Shown: positions 9,458 to 17,617 of the stretch, in pieces
Layout of the letters: each line of letters opens with the position of its first letter
Numbering within the stretch: the first letter of the stretch is position 1
Origin: Thermococcus radiotolerans
GTDB lineage: Archaea; Methanobacteriota_B; Thermococci; Thermococcales; Thermococcaceae
Direction: 5' to 3'
DNA: 64,000 nucleotides
Assembly (NCBI RefSeq): GCF_002214565.1
Contig: NZ_CP015106.1
Span: 248,001-312,000 of the forward strand
The notes under the pieces: model-generated
Database searches by the model: none
Seen by the model: only the letters and a program-made list of their open reading frames with translations
What the model was told of the DNA's origin: nothing
Translations under genes and position numbers: made by a program

Positions 9458-10114
9458 TCATGAGGAGAATGGGCTCTCCTTAAGCTTCTCGTTGACGAAG
9501 CGCACTATCCTCTCGATGTCATCTTCGATAGTGTCCGGTTCGGGTTTCATAAGGACATAGAATACGTTGGTCTTTGGAGTCAGCGAAACGTGCTTTACGT
9601 TGTGGGGTTTGGAGAGGCCCCCAACGAGCTCCCTAAGCTTTTCGACGTCCCTTTTCTTCTCGTAGAGGGCCTCATATTTCTTTCCCGCTATCTCGATCGT
9701 CTCTTTCTGGAGGAGGGGCTCGTTCTCGATGTCCGGCTTGAGCCGGTAGTAGCCCTTCTGGATGAGGTGTGCCTCACGCTTTATCTGGGCAAAGGGCTTC
9801 ACCACGAAGTAGAGCTTGTCATGCCTGCTTGTAAGCAACGCTATTGGGAAGTACAGAAGGCTGTGCCTCGGAAGGAGGGTCAGGGTGTACTCAAACTTCC
9901 TGATGTTGTCGCGGTTGATCTTGTAGCTGGCTCTGAACCCTATGTAGCCACCGAGCCACACGTAGTCCTTATCCTCAGGTTTAACGACTTCCTCGATCTT
10001 CCGCAGGTAGAAGTCCATGAGTTGAAGGTTCAGCTTTCTCCCTTTGTAAAACTGAATCGATGTCAAAGCAGCTAACACCATTATGGCGAGCAGGATTCCA
10101 GACGTAAGTTCCAT
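9458..10114 (-). CDS. Membrane-anchored protein of the ArsA-like operon, unknown
   Basis: A single N-terminal hydrophobic segment (about residues 5-21) is followed by a basic, charged cytoplasmic-looking domain of about 195 residues. I do not recognise the family. The ATG has GGAGGT seven bases upstream and the gene starts four bases after the DUF59-like gene, making it the last member of a five-gene minus-strand operon (11991 to 9458). The context with an ArsA/Get3-like ATPase suggests a membrane-associated partner (inference). Confidence 0.75.
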   Translation of the reverse strand: MELTSGILLAIMVLAALTSIQFYKGRKLNLQLMDFYLRKIEEVVKPEDKDYVWLGGYIGFRASYKINRDNIRKFEYTLTLLPRHSLLYFPIALLTSRHDKLYFVVKPFAQIKREAHLIQKGYYRLKPDIENEPLLQKETIEIAGKKYEALYEKKRDVEKLRELVGGLSKPHNVKHVSLTPKTNVFYVLMKPEPDTIEDDIERIVRFVNEKLKESPFSS

Positions 10115-10117
10115 CCC

Positions 10118-10426
10118 TTATACCTCCAGATCATCTTCCAAAGGATAATATCGTTGCAGAGTGGTGTCATCGACTATCTCAAGGTATCCCACCTTATCCT
10201 CTAAAACCTTTACCATTTCCCTCACGATCTTTGCCTGGAGGGGCCAGTTCACGGCCATGGTGAAGGGATGTGCCGGGGTGTTCCTCGCGAAGGCAACGTA
10301 TACCCTAACCCTGTTCTCCACCTCGTCTATTTCGACCTTCGTTACCAATCCTTCCGTCACGATATCCATGTTGGTGAAGGGATTCTCCACCTTTCGTAGC
10401 TCCTTAAGTATGTCCTCACTCTTCAA
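10118..10426 (-). CDS. DUF59/MIP18-like small protein
   Basis: 102-residue protein with the DUF59 (MIP18/PaaD) pattern: an N-terminal helix (EDILKELRKVENPFTNMDIV), EGLVTKVEID, then AFARNTPAHPF and a long helix. DUF59 proteins take part in Fe-S assembly or related maturation. This one lacks Cys, so any cluster binding would need a partner. The start is TTG, because GGAGGT of the upstream gene's final codons is correctly spaced and the two overlap by 11 bases. Two further DUF59-like paralogues lie at 50133 and 50487. Its role with the ArsA-like ATPase is not known. Confidence 0.75.
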   Translation of the reverse strand: MKSEDILKELRKVENPFTNMDIVTEGLVTKVEIDEVENRVRVYVAFARNTPAHPFTMAVNWPLQAKIVREMVKVLEDKVGYLEIVDDTTLQRYYPLEDDLEV

Positions 10427-11408
10427 GGACCATACCTCCGAGCTTCTCCAGCCATTCGAGACCCCGCGGTTCTTCGGCGAACATGGGTATTTTCACTATC
10501 TCAACTCCTGAGAAGGTCTTGCCGATCTCCTCCAGCACCTTTCTCTGGGCCTCCAGCTTTACTTTTATCTCGGGAATCTCCCGTCCCACGGTTATAACCT
10601 TGTTGATGAGAATCATATTGAAGGGGACTTTGAACTTCTTCAGGCTCTCGTAGGCCCTCTTTGTTTCATATAGCGGGAGCATCTCGGGGTTCATAACCGT
10701 GACGACGCTCGTTTTCTTGGGGTCGGTTATAACATCTTCGACGAATTTTACCTCGGAGCGGTAGGCCTTCAGCTCCTTCATAACCGGATCCTCTTCTTCC
10801 TCCTTCGGGAGAACGAATTCCTGTCCATCAACTTGGAACTTCTGGTCTCCGTGGATCTTCACTATCATCCTCCGTCTCTCCAGTATCTTCCTGCGGATTT
10901 CGATCAGCTTGTCTGCCCATATGAGGGAAATCCTCGGTAAGGCTAAAACGCGTAGCGTAAGTCCCGTGGGTGGGGTATCAAACACTATCACGTCCCACTC
11001 CTCACCCTGAAGGAGGATGTTTCTAATCGCTTCGAGGGTGGCGTACTCCTCTATTCCGGGGGAGAAGCTTAGAACCTCGAAGTACTTCTCTAAGTTGATC
11101 ACCGTGAGGTAGCGGTACATATGCTTCAGGTTTTCCTCCAAGTGCTTGAGGTACGACTTTATCAGCTTCTCCATGTCGAGCTCACTTGCGTAGAGGTTAT
11201 CGGCCAGTTCTTTGGGCTTATCCTCCAGCTTAACCATGAAGACGTCCCCGAGGTTATGGGCCGGATCGAGCGATACTATGAGCGTTTTGTATCCCTTCTT
11301 TGAGAGGGCCGTCGCAAGGGCGGCGCTGGTGGTAGTTTTTCCAACGCCCCCTTTGCCTATCACGAACACAACCCTAAAATCCTCCTTGGGAATGAGGAAT
11401 TCCCTCAT
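10416..11408 (-). CDS. ArsA/Get3-like ATPase
   Basis: About 330-residue P-loop ATPase of the ArsA/GET3 family. The P-loop GKGGVGKT is at residues 18-25, switch I is SLDPAHNLGDVF and switch II FDTPPTGLTLR. Bacterial ArsA energises arsenite efflux and eukaryotic Get3 targets tail-anchored proteins; no arsenite permease neighbours this gene and no ArsA Cys triad is evident, so a Get3-like or novel targeting role is more plausible (inference). ATG 11408 is preferred over TTG 11426 because GAGGTGG sits six bases before it. It is third in an operon with two paralogous 93-residue proteins upstream and a DUF59 plus a membrane protein downstream. Confidence 0.85.
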   Translation of the reverse strand: MREFLIPKEDFRVVFVIGKGGVGKTTTSAALATALSKKGYKTLIVSLDPAHNLGDVFMVKLEDKPKELADNLYASELDMEKLIKSYLKHLEENLKHMYRYLTVINLEKYFEVLSFSPGIEEYATLEAIRNILLQGEEWDVIVFDTPPTGLTLRVLALPRISLIWADKLIEIRRKILERRRMIVKIHGDQKFQVDGQEFVLPKEEEEDPVMKELKAYRSEVKFVEDVITDPKKTSVVTVMNPEMLPLYETKRAYESLKKFKVPFNMILINKVITVGREIPEIKVKLEAQRKVLEEIGKTFSGVEIVKIPMFAEEPRGLEWLEKLGGMVLEE

Positions 11409-11418
11409 CTCTACCACC

Positions 11419-11700
11419 TCAGTCAATATCGAACATTCCGGCTATCTCCCCAAAGATGTCGTCCATGTCTATTGCCCTCCTCTGCATGACGTGCATCTCC
11501 CTTACCATGTGGGGCATGAGCCTTATGACGAGGGTCGTTGGGGGAGAGGGTATTCCCACGAAGGAGCCCATCAGTATTAGGGCGAAAACGTTCTCCAGCT
11601 CCCTCTCCTCGAACTCTATATACTCCGTTGATTGATGTTTGAAAGCCCCCCCAAATCCTCTCAGGAAAGCCCTTATGTCCTCAATTACTTTCTTCACCAT
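11419..11700 (-). CDS. 93-aa protein, paralogue of upstream neighbour
   Basis: Unrecognised small protein. It shares with its upstream neighbour the pattern ELEN.FALIL.G...G.P.PPT.L..RL.PH..RE..VMQ over about 45 residues, so the two are tandem paralogues of identical length. The Pro-rich turn and predicted helices could form a docking surface, and the shared region is moderately hydrophobic. A good RBS (GAGGTGA, four-base gap) supports the start. Its place just before the ArsA-like ATPase suggests an accessory or client-adaptor role (inference). Confidence 0.75.
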   Translation of the reverse strand: MVKKVIEDIRAFLRGFGGAFKHQSTEYIEFEERELENVFALILMGSFVGIPSPPTTLVIRLMPHMVREMHVMQRRAIDMDDIFGEIAGMFDID

Positions 11701-11709
11701 TTTCTCACC

Positions 11710-11991
11710 TCAGACTCCTATCCAGCCGGTTTTGAGGGAAACCTCCTTCAGGCTCTTTTCCTGCATCACGTAAAGCTCCCTGAGGACGTGGGGCAGCAGG
11801 CGGTAGGTTAGCTCCGTTGGGGGGTGGGGAAGGCCTATGTAATCTCCAAACAGTATGAGCGCGAAGATGTTTTCGAGCTCCTCTTCCTCCCATTTAACCC
11901 CCTGGAGGTAATACAGCTGAAACCCCTTGTGGAACTCCCACAGGATTCTGATGGGTATTGAAATCCAGTAGAGAAGTTTTCTTATGCTCAT
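11710..11991 (-). CDS. 93-aa protein, first gene of the ArsA-like operon
   Basis: Tandem paralogue of the downstream 93-residue protein, with the same ELEN.FALIL.G...G.P.PPT.L core and PHVLRELYVMQ. Its N-terminus is more hydrophobic and basic (IRKLLYWISIPIRILW), which could associate with the membrane. GGAGGA lies six bases before the ATG. A TATA-like TTTTATTT near 12009-12016, just past the end of cstA, is the likely operon promoter. Function unknown. Confidence 0.75.
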   Translation of the reverse strand: MSIRKLLYWISIPIRILWEFHKGFQLYYLQGVKWEEEELENIFALILFGDYIGLPHPPTELTYRLLPHVLRELYVMQEKSLKEVSLKTGWIGV

Positions 11992-12028
11992 CAGTCTTCC
12001 TCCAAAAAGAAATAAAAGGGAAGGCTCC

Positions 12029-13762
12029 TCAGGCCTTTGCCGCTTCGTATTCCTCTGCCGGCTTCTTCCACGCTGCCCAGAAGTCTATGGCCAGTAGGAA
12101 GTTCAGGAGCAGACCGACGAGGGTTATCAGTCCGACCGAGTACTTGGTGAAGGCATCGCCTATTCCTGGAACCACTACCACAAGGAACCAAGCAAGGGCG
12201 AGGGTCACGGTGATCCATAGGAACAGTGCGGGTATGAGAACGGCCCAGCTCCACTTTCCGGCCTGCTGGATCTTTGTAACCCACAGTGCGCCGGTCATCA
12301 TTGCAATGCTTGCGAGCATCTGGTTCATACCGCTGAAGGCCGGCCAGAGGATGAGCCACTGGTTGCCCCAAGCAAGGAGAACGCCGAGGGCAGCGATTAT
12401 CGCTGACGCCACCCACCTGTTGGTGACCGCCTTCCAGATTCCCTCGCTGGTGTCAACCACCATTCCAAAGACTTCCTGCCAGGCAAAGCGGCCGAGCCTC
12501 GTGGCGGTGTCGAGGGACGTGAGGGCAAATGCTGAAACCCACAGGCTCGCGAAGACGACGCCAAACTTGTAGTCAATTCCAAAGGCGTTTGTGAGGCCGT
12601 AGGCGTAGCTCTTGGAGAAGATTCCTACCTTGCCTATCTCATTGGCAACCTTGGGAGCATAGATTGCGGCCCAGTTGGAGGCGTTTATGTCGATTCCAGC
12701 ATCGGCGAAGACCTTGATTCCGTAGACGGCTATTGAGGCTATGACTATGGTTGAGAGGAAGCCCTCGGTGAACATTCCACCGTAGCCGACGAGTAAGCCG
12801 TGTATCTCGTTGTCAAGCTGTTTTGACGACGTTCCCGAACCGACGATGGAGTGGAATCCGCTCAACGCTCCACACGCGATGACCAGCGGTATTGTGGGCC
12901 AGAAGGGAGAGGGCTTTCCGCCGACGACGTTGGCCGACCAGGTGGTGTAAGCTGGAGCCGTGAACGTTCCCTTGCTCCCTATTAAGATGAACGCAAGGCC
13001 ACCGAGGATGAGACCGAACCACAGGACGTATGCGTTGAGGTAGTCCCTGGGCTGCAGTAGTACCCATACTGGAAGTGATGCGGCTATGATAATGTAGACG
13101 AGGAGGAAAAGGGCCCACTGGTGGTAGGTGGCGTGAATCGGGAACTTGAAGCCGAGCCATACGGAAAGGGCGACGAGTATCAGGCCCACCACAGTTGCTC
13201 CCGCGAAGTGCAGGCTGGTCTTGTACATCAGGTACCCCACGATAACGGCCGAGACCAGGAAGAGGATTGATGCAGTGGCTGCCTCGGGAGTGCCGGTGTA
13301 AATGCCCGCTATAACGGACGTAAAGGCCGCCACAACGAGCAGCAGGGCAAACCATATGTACAGCTCGAAGGCGATTCCCGTCCTCTTGCTCATCAGCTTT
13401 CCTGCAATCCACTGGACGGATTTACCATCGTAGCGAACTGATGACATCAATGCCAGGTAGTCATGGACGGCACCAATGAAGACGTTTCCGAACCAGACCC
13501 AGATGAGTCCCGGAAGCCATCCCCAGGCCATTGCAACGGCCGGACCAACTATTGGTCCCGCGCCGGCAATACTCGCGAAGTGGTGGCCGTAGAGCACCAG
13601 CGGGTGTGCTGGAACGTAGTCAACGCCGTCGTAGAGCTTGTGCGCTGGAGTTGGCCTGTTGGGGTCGGCCCTCACGACCTTGTTCTGGAGGCTCTTTCCG
13701 TATGTGAAGTACATGGCCACGTATATAACGGCGGCCACCAAAATTACCACAGCGGAGTTCAT
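12029..13762 (-). CDS. cstA: Carbon starvation protein CstA-like transporter
   Basis: Polytopic membrane protein of the CstA family. Bacterial members are peptide or pyruvate transporters induced by carbon limitation; the archaeal substrate is presumably peptides or pyruvate, in keeping with peptide-fermenting Thermococcus (inference). The signature region VRADPNRPTPAHKLYDGVDYV (split here: VRADPNRPTP then AHKLYDGVDYV) at about residues 31-51 and HHFASIAGAGPIVGP are intact, followed by about 15 hydrophobic segments. ATG 13762 is preferred to GTG 13768 because GGGGGTG lies five bases before it. A TATA (ATTTATATGG on the minus strand, about 13812-13821) with an upstream hairpin controls it. Confidence 0.88.
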   Translation of the reverse strand: MNSAVVILVAAVIYVAMYFTYGKSLQNKVVRADPNRPTPAHKLYDGVDYVPAHPLVLYGHHFASIAGAGPIVGPAVAMAWGWLPGLIWVWFGNVFIGAVHDYLALMSSVRYDGKSVQWIAGKLMSKRTGIAFELYIWFALLLVVAAFTSVIAGIYTGTPEAATASILFLVSAVIVGYLMYKTSLHFAGATVVGLILVALSVWLGFKFPIHATYHQWALFLLVYIIIAASLPVWVLLQPRDYLNAYVLWFGLILGGLAFILIGSKGTFTAPAYTTWSANVVGGKPSPFWPTIPLVIACGALSGFHSIVGSGTSSKQLDNEIHGLLVGYGGMFTEGFLSTIVIASIAVYGIKVFADAGIDINASNWAAIYAPKVANEIGKVGIFSKSYAYGLTNAFGIDYKFGVVFASLWVSAFALTSLDTATRLGRFAWQEVFGMVVDTSEGIWKAVTNRWVASAIIAALGVLLAWGNQWLILWPAFSGMNQMLASIAMMTGALWVTKIQQAGKWSWAVLIPALFLWITVTLALAWFLVVVVPGIGDAFTKYSVGLITLVGLLLNFLLAIDFWAAWKKPAEEYEAAKA

Positions 13763-13819
13763 TTCCACACCCCCATGAACGTTTTCGTACTAATGTAACA
13801 GTATGTCCATATAAATGCC

Positions 13820-13838
13820 TTTCGGCAAAAAACCGAAA
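13820..13838 (-). promoter_or_regulatory. Inverted repeat abutting the cstA TATA box
   Basis: TTTCGG and CCGAAA form a six-base inverted repeat with a seven-base A-rich loop, directly upstream of and touching the minus-strand TATA box of cstA. It may be a regulator site or part of the BRE. T-rich sequence follows on the plus strand, so a terminator is the alternative reading. Confidence 0.35.
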
Positions 13839-13913
13839 CTTTTTCGTTTTTAAACTGAATGTTTGAAACTCCGTTGCGCTCCAGTGAGAAGACTTTTTGT
13901 GCAGGGAGTTAAA

Positions 13914-13932
13914 AGAAAGAAGGGCGGAGAAG
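13914..13932 (-). terminator. T-rich stretch after the carboxyltransferase gene
   Basis: On the minus strand the sequence just after the stop at 13939 is pyrimidine-rich with CTTCTTTCTTTT, the kind of T-rich tract that ends archaeal transcripts. No strong hairpin is needed in archaea. Assignment rests on position and composition only. Confidence 0.4.
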
Positions 13933-13938
13933 GCGGTT

Positions 13939-15735
13939 TTACTCCAGCTCCATCAGTGTTTGTCCGGTGTCGACGGTGTCGCCTTCTTTTACGAGGATTT
14001 TCTTCACTACTCCGTCTTTTGGTGCTGGGATTTCGTTCTCCATTTTCATTGCTTCGAGGATTAGGAGTCCTTGGCCGGTTTTGACTTCATCGCCCTCCTT
14101 GACTAGTATTCTCAGAATCTTGCCCGGCATTGGGGCTGTAACTGCACCCTCCCCAGCTGGAGCTGGAGTTGGCGCTGCTGGCGCAACCGGGGCCGGAGCT
14201 GGGGCAGCAACGGGCGCAGGCGAAGGAACAGGGGCAGTGCCAGTTTTTGGAGCACTGGGCGGGGCCAAAGTCCCGACTATCTGGGGCAGGTACCTGAGGG
14301 CGCTCAGGTCGACGCCCTCAACGCCGACCTCGAACTCGACGCCGTTAACGTAGAGCTTGAACCTCTGAACCGCCGGCGGTACCTCGGGCTTTCTCCTGCC
14401 CTCCTTCCTTGCCCTGAAGAACTCCAGCGCCACCTGTGGGAAGAGGCAGTAGGTCAGAACGTCCTCCTCCTTCTCCAGATAGCCCAGTTCCTCGAGCTCC
14501 TTTCTGCATTTCTCCAGCGCGGGTTCGAGCAGTTCTCCTGGCCTTACGGTTATGGGTTCCTCATCCCCAAGGACCTTTGCACGCAGCTGGGGGTTTATCT
14601 CCCCCGGCGGCCTTCCGTAGAGTCCCTTGATGTAGTTCTTAACCTCCTCGGTTATCCTCTCGTACCTCCCGAAGAGGACGTTGAGAACCGCCTGCGTCCC
14701 GACTATCTGGCTGGTCGGCGTCACCAGCGGCGGCCATCCAAGGTCTTCCCTGACGCGCGGAATCTCCTCCAGAACCTCCTGGAGCCGGTCGAGGGCTTTC
14801 ATCTCCTTCAACTGGCTTATGAGGTTGGAGTACATCCCGCCTGGAACCTGGTACTTCAGAACGTAGGGGTTCACCATGAGGGCCTCCTTGTGCAGCATCC
14901 CCGAGTACTTCTCGTCGAGGAGCCGCTTGAGGTAGCGTGAGACCTCGTGGATGAGCTCCCTGTCGAGGTGGCTCCCGACGGCTTCAGGTAGGGCGTGCCA
15001 GATGGTCTGTATTCCCGGCTGGGCGGTTCCAAAGGCGAGCGGGCTTATGGCAGTGTCTATGTAGTCCGCCCCGGCCTCGACGGCCTTGAGGTACGTTGCG
15101 ACGGCCATTCCCGTTGTGGAGTGTGTGTGAACGTTGACTGGGACGCCGTAGCTCTCCTTTATCTCGCTCACCAGCTCGTAGGCCTTCCAGGGCGTCAGCA
15201 GGGCCGCCATGTCCTTGATCGTGATGACATCAACGTCCAGCGCGAGCAGCTCTTCCACTTTCTTCATGTAGTACTCGAGCGTGAACACCTTGCCCGTCGT
15301 GTAGGCTATCGCACCCTGAACCTCGGCACCGATTTCCTTCGCCTTCCTTATCGCCACCTCCATGTTCCTGACGTCGTTGAGGGCGTCGAAGACGCGGAAG
15401 ATGTCTATTCCGTTCCTGTGGGCCAGCTCGACGAAGCTTTCAACCACGTCGTCGGGGTAGTGGCGGTAGCCGACAACGTTCTGCCCGCGCAGGAGCATCT
15501 GGAGTTTGGTTTTGGTGATGTTCTCCCTCAGGAGCCTCAGTCTCTCCCAGGGGTCCTCGCGGAGGTAGCGGATGCAGACGTCGAACGTTGCTCCTCCCCA
15601 GACCTCCATTGAGTAGAAGCCGATTCTATCCATCTTCTCAGCTATTGCCAGCATGTCTTCCGTTGTGAGTCGCGTCGCTATGAGGGACTGGTGAGCGTCG
15701 CGGAAGGTCGTGTCAATTATCTCAACGCGCGCCAT
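13939..15735 (-). CDS. Biotin-dependent carboxyltransferase (oxaloacetate decarboxylase alpha / pyruvate carboxylase B type)
   Basis: 598 residues: an N-terminal TIM-barrel carboxyltransferase domain (DTTFRDAHQSL near residues 8-18, metal ligands in HTHSTTGMA), a conserved helical domain, an Ala/Pro linker of about 40 residues, and a C-terminal biotinyl domain with LEAMKMENE, whose central Lys carries biotin. It transfers CO2 between biotin and pyruvate/oxaloacetate. Whether it works as Na+-pumping decarboxylase or as pyruvate carboxylase subunit B depends on partners not in this window. The ATG has an AGGTGAGAGA site. The biotin ligase that should modify it lies 1 kb away. Confidence 0.88.
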   Translation of the reverse strand: MARVEIIDTTFRDAHQSLIATRLTTEDMLAIAEKMDRIGFYSMEVWGGATFDVCIRYLREDPWERLRLLRENITKTKLQMLLRGQNVVGYRHYPDDVVESFVELAHRNGIDIFRVFDALNDVRNMEVAIRKAKEIGAEVQGAIAYTTGKVFTLEYYMKKVEELLALDVDVITIKDMAALLTPWKAYELVSEIKESYGVPVNVHTHSTTGMAVATYLKAVEAGADYIDTAISPLAFGTAQPGIQTIWHALPEAVGSHLDRELIHEVSRYLKRLLDEKYSGMLHKEALMVNPYVLKYQVPGGMYSNLISQLKEMKALDRLQEVLEEIPRVREDLGWPPLVTPTSQIVGTQAVLNVLFGRYERITEEVKNYIKGLYGRPPGEINPQLRAKVLGDEEPITVRPGELLEPALEKCRKELEELGYLEKEEDVLTYCLFPQVALEFFRARKEGRRKPEVPPAVQRFKLYVNGVEFEVGVEGVDLSALRYLPQIVGTLAPPSAPKTGTAPVPSPAPVAAPAPAPVAPAAPTPAPAGEGAVTAPMPGKILRILVKEGDEVKTGQGLLILEAMKMENEIPAPKDGVVKKILVKEGDTVDTGQTLMELE

Positions 15736-15852
15736 TCTCTCACCTCCATTTCGGGGCTAATTCATGTACATTTAAAAGTCTAACGACGTTCGATGGATAA
15801 GAATTCGACAATCGCCTAAGGAAAGCGGTAAAGGGGTAAAGAAACGCAGGGG

Positions 15853-16698
15853 TCAGAGAAGTCCCTCTGCCTTTGCCGCCTCCTCTGGCTCCTCGTTGCG
15901 GTGTATGATCCTTATGAGTGCCTTTATGAGGGGCTCCGGGTTCTCGCGCTGGAAGATGTTCCTTCCCACGACGGCTCCGGCTCCGCCAGCCTCAACGACA
16001 TCGTAGACCACTTTCAGGAAGTCAACCGGGTTTTCGGTCTTTGCCCCACCGCTCAGGAGAACCGGAACGCCGGCGGCGGCATCAACGACCTTGGCGAAGG
16101 TCTCCCTCGAGCCGGTCCAGTAGGTCTTTATCATGTCCGCGCCGCTCTCGACCGCGGCCCTGGCACCGTACATGACGACGCGGTAGTCCTCCTTTTTCCC
16201 GTACTTCTCGTTTATGTACGGCCCGCGCGGGTAGGCGAACTGGACGACAGGGAAGCCAAGGTCGTGGGCGTAGCTCGCTATTTCAGCGAACTGGCGCATC
16301 ATAACGTCTTCCTGCGGGCTGCCCCAGTAGACGGTCGCGGCTATGGCATCGGCGCCGAGCTTTATCGCGTCCTCGACGTAGCCGAGCTGGCTCTGGAGGA
16401 GCTGGTCGTCCTTCGGGCGGAGGTTGGTCTTGCTGGTGAGCTTTATCATCAAACCCCTGTCGGGCTTCACGTCGTTCCCGGCTATTCTTGCTAAACCGGG
16501 GAGCATCATAACGCCGTCAATTCCGGCCCTCATAACTTTCTTTATGATTATCCTGGGGTTAACGTGCTTCCAGTGCTCCTCGAAGTCCGTCGGCCCGTGC
16601 TCGAAGCCGTGATCCATGGCGAAGATGAGCGCCCTTCCGTCCCTTCGGAAAAACCTTCTGAGGCGCCTCTTAATGCCAACGTTCTGGTATGCATCCAT
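15853..16698 (-). CDS. fba: Class I fructose-1,6-bisphosphate aldolase, archaeal FbaB type
   Basis: 281-residue Schiff-base aldolase of the archaeal DhnA/FbaB family, acting in the modified Embden-Meyerhof pathway and gluconeogenesis. [10 protein letters not shown] lies at residues 27-36. [10 protein letters not shown] contains the Schiff-base Lys191, and the phosphate-binding VLLSGGAKT and [10 protein letters not shown] follow. The open frame continues far upstream through birA on the other strand, but ATG 16698 with GGTGATT four bases before it gives the family length. A Tgr-type operator overlaps the predicted transcription start, implying repression when sugar is absent. Confidence 0.94.
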   Translation of the reverse strand: MDAYQNVGIKRRLRRFFRRDGRALIFAMDHGFEHGPTDFEEHWKHVNPRIIIKKVMRAGIDGVMMLPGLARIAGNDVKPDRGLMIKLTSKTNLRPKDDQLLQSQLGYVEDAIKLGADAIAATVYWGSPQEDVMMRQFAEIASYAHDLGFPVVQFAYPRGPYINEKYGKKEDYRVVMYGARAAVESGADMIKTYWTGSRETFAKVVDAAAGVPVLLSGGAKTENPVDFLKVVYDVVEAGGAGAVVGRNIFQRENPEPLIKALIRIIHRNEEPEEAAKAEGLL

Positions 16699-16701
16699 AC
16701 T

Positions 16702-16718
16702 AATCACCGGGAGTGATA
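16702..16718 (-). promoter_or_regulatory. TGM element (Tgr/TrmBL1 operator) at fba
   Basis: AATCAC-CGGGA-GTGATA matches the Thermococcales glycolytic motif TATCAC-N5-GTGATA in 11 of 12 fixed positions. It lies downstream of the minus-strand TATA (CTTAAATC, about 16731-16738) and overlaps the likely start site. In this family, sites downstream of TATA repress glycolytic genes. Confidence 0.75.
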
Positions 16719-16794
16719 TATGACTTGGAGGATTTAAGGTTTTCCTTGACGGAAAGGTGTTTAAGGCTGAGGTCGAGTTTTTGGTGGTGGTTCG

Positions 16795-17517
16795 ATGGAT
16801 GAGGGCAGGGAAACCATGATAGGCATCAGGGTCATCAAGCTTGACGAGACGGATTCCACGAACGAGTACGCGAAGAGAATAGCCCCGGAGGTTCCGGAGG
16901 GCACGGTCGTCATCGCGAAGAGGCAAACTGCTGGGAAAGGTAGAAAGGGCCGCTCCTGGGCGTCCCCGGAGGGCGGTCTCTGGATGAGCGTCATTCTGAA
17001 GCCCCAGAAGGTGGACCCCAGGCTCGTCTTCGTCGGAGCTCTGGCCGTCGCGGATACGCTCTCTGATTTTGGCCTCGCCCCGGGGATAAAGTGGCCGAAC
17101 GACATCTGGGTTGCGGGCAAGAAAATAGCCGGCATTCTGGCGGAGGGAAAGGCGGACGAATACACGGTTCTGGGAATCGGGCTGAACGTTAACAACCCCA
17201 TTCCCCCCGAGCTTCAGAGGGATGCGATTTCCATGATGGAACTGATCGGAACCCCGTTGCCCATGGACAGGGTTCTTGAGAGGCTGCTGTTCCATCTAAA
17301 CGCCTGGTACCGGATTTTCAAGGAGCGTCCGGATATCATGATGGCCAAAGTTCGCGAGAGGACCTTCATCCTCGGGAGAACCGTGAGGATTGTTGAGGAT
17401 GATAATGTCCTAATAGGTCGTGCAGTGGACGTTTTAGATGACGGATCTCTTCTGCTCGACATTGACGGACAGTTAAGGAGAATTTTATACGGAGATGTTT
17501 CGTTAAGGATTCCCTAA
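16795..17517 (+). CDS. birA: Biotin--protein ligase, monofunctional
   Basis: Activates biotin as biotinyl-AMP and attaches it to the acceptor Lys of biotin carboxyl carrier domains. TDSTNEYA lies near residues 19-26, the adenylate-binding loop [10 protein letters not shown] at 46-55, KWPNDIWV and KIAGILAE follow, with a small C-terminal SH3-like domain. At 240 residues it lacks the N-terminal helix-turn-helix of bacterial BirA, so it should not act as a repressor. The ATG is preceded by GGTGGTGG. Its natural substrate in the window is the biotinyl domain of the carboxyltransferase ending at 13939. Confidence 0.93.
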   Translation: MDEGRETMIGIRVIKLDETDSTNEYAKRIAPEVPEGTVVIAKRQTAGKGRKGRSWASPEGGLWMSVILKPQKVDPRLVFVGALAVADTLSDFGLAPGIKWPNDIWVAGKKIAGILAEGKADEYTVLGIGLNVNNPIPPELQRDAISMMELIGTPLPMDRVLERLLFHLNAWYRIFKERPDIMMAKVRERTFILGRTVRIVEDDNVLIGRAVDVLDDGSLLLDIDGQLRRILYGDVSLRIP

Positions 17518-17547
17518 TTTTTCTGACGTTTTGACACACATTCGCCC

Positions 17548-17563
17548 GGAAAGTTAATATACT
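17548..17563 (+). promoter_or_regulatory. BRE/TATA promoter of the symporter gene
   Basis: GGAAAGTTAATATACT reads as a purine-rich BRE followed by a TATA box, about 55-70 bases upstream of the symporter ATG, leaving a leader of about 35 bases that contains the GGAGGAGGTG ribosome binding site. Confidence 0.55.
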
Positions 17564-17617
17564 TACAGCCTGTAGCCTTATACTGCTGTCGTTCGAAATC
17601 CGGAGGAGGTGCTCCAG

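Noticed and set aside
15853-17295. A 480-codon frame extending the aldolase gene far upstream
   Set aside because: The extension is the antisense of birA. The ATG at 16698 has a ribosome site, a TGM-bearing promoter and the family length of 281.
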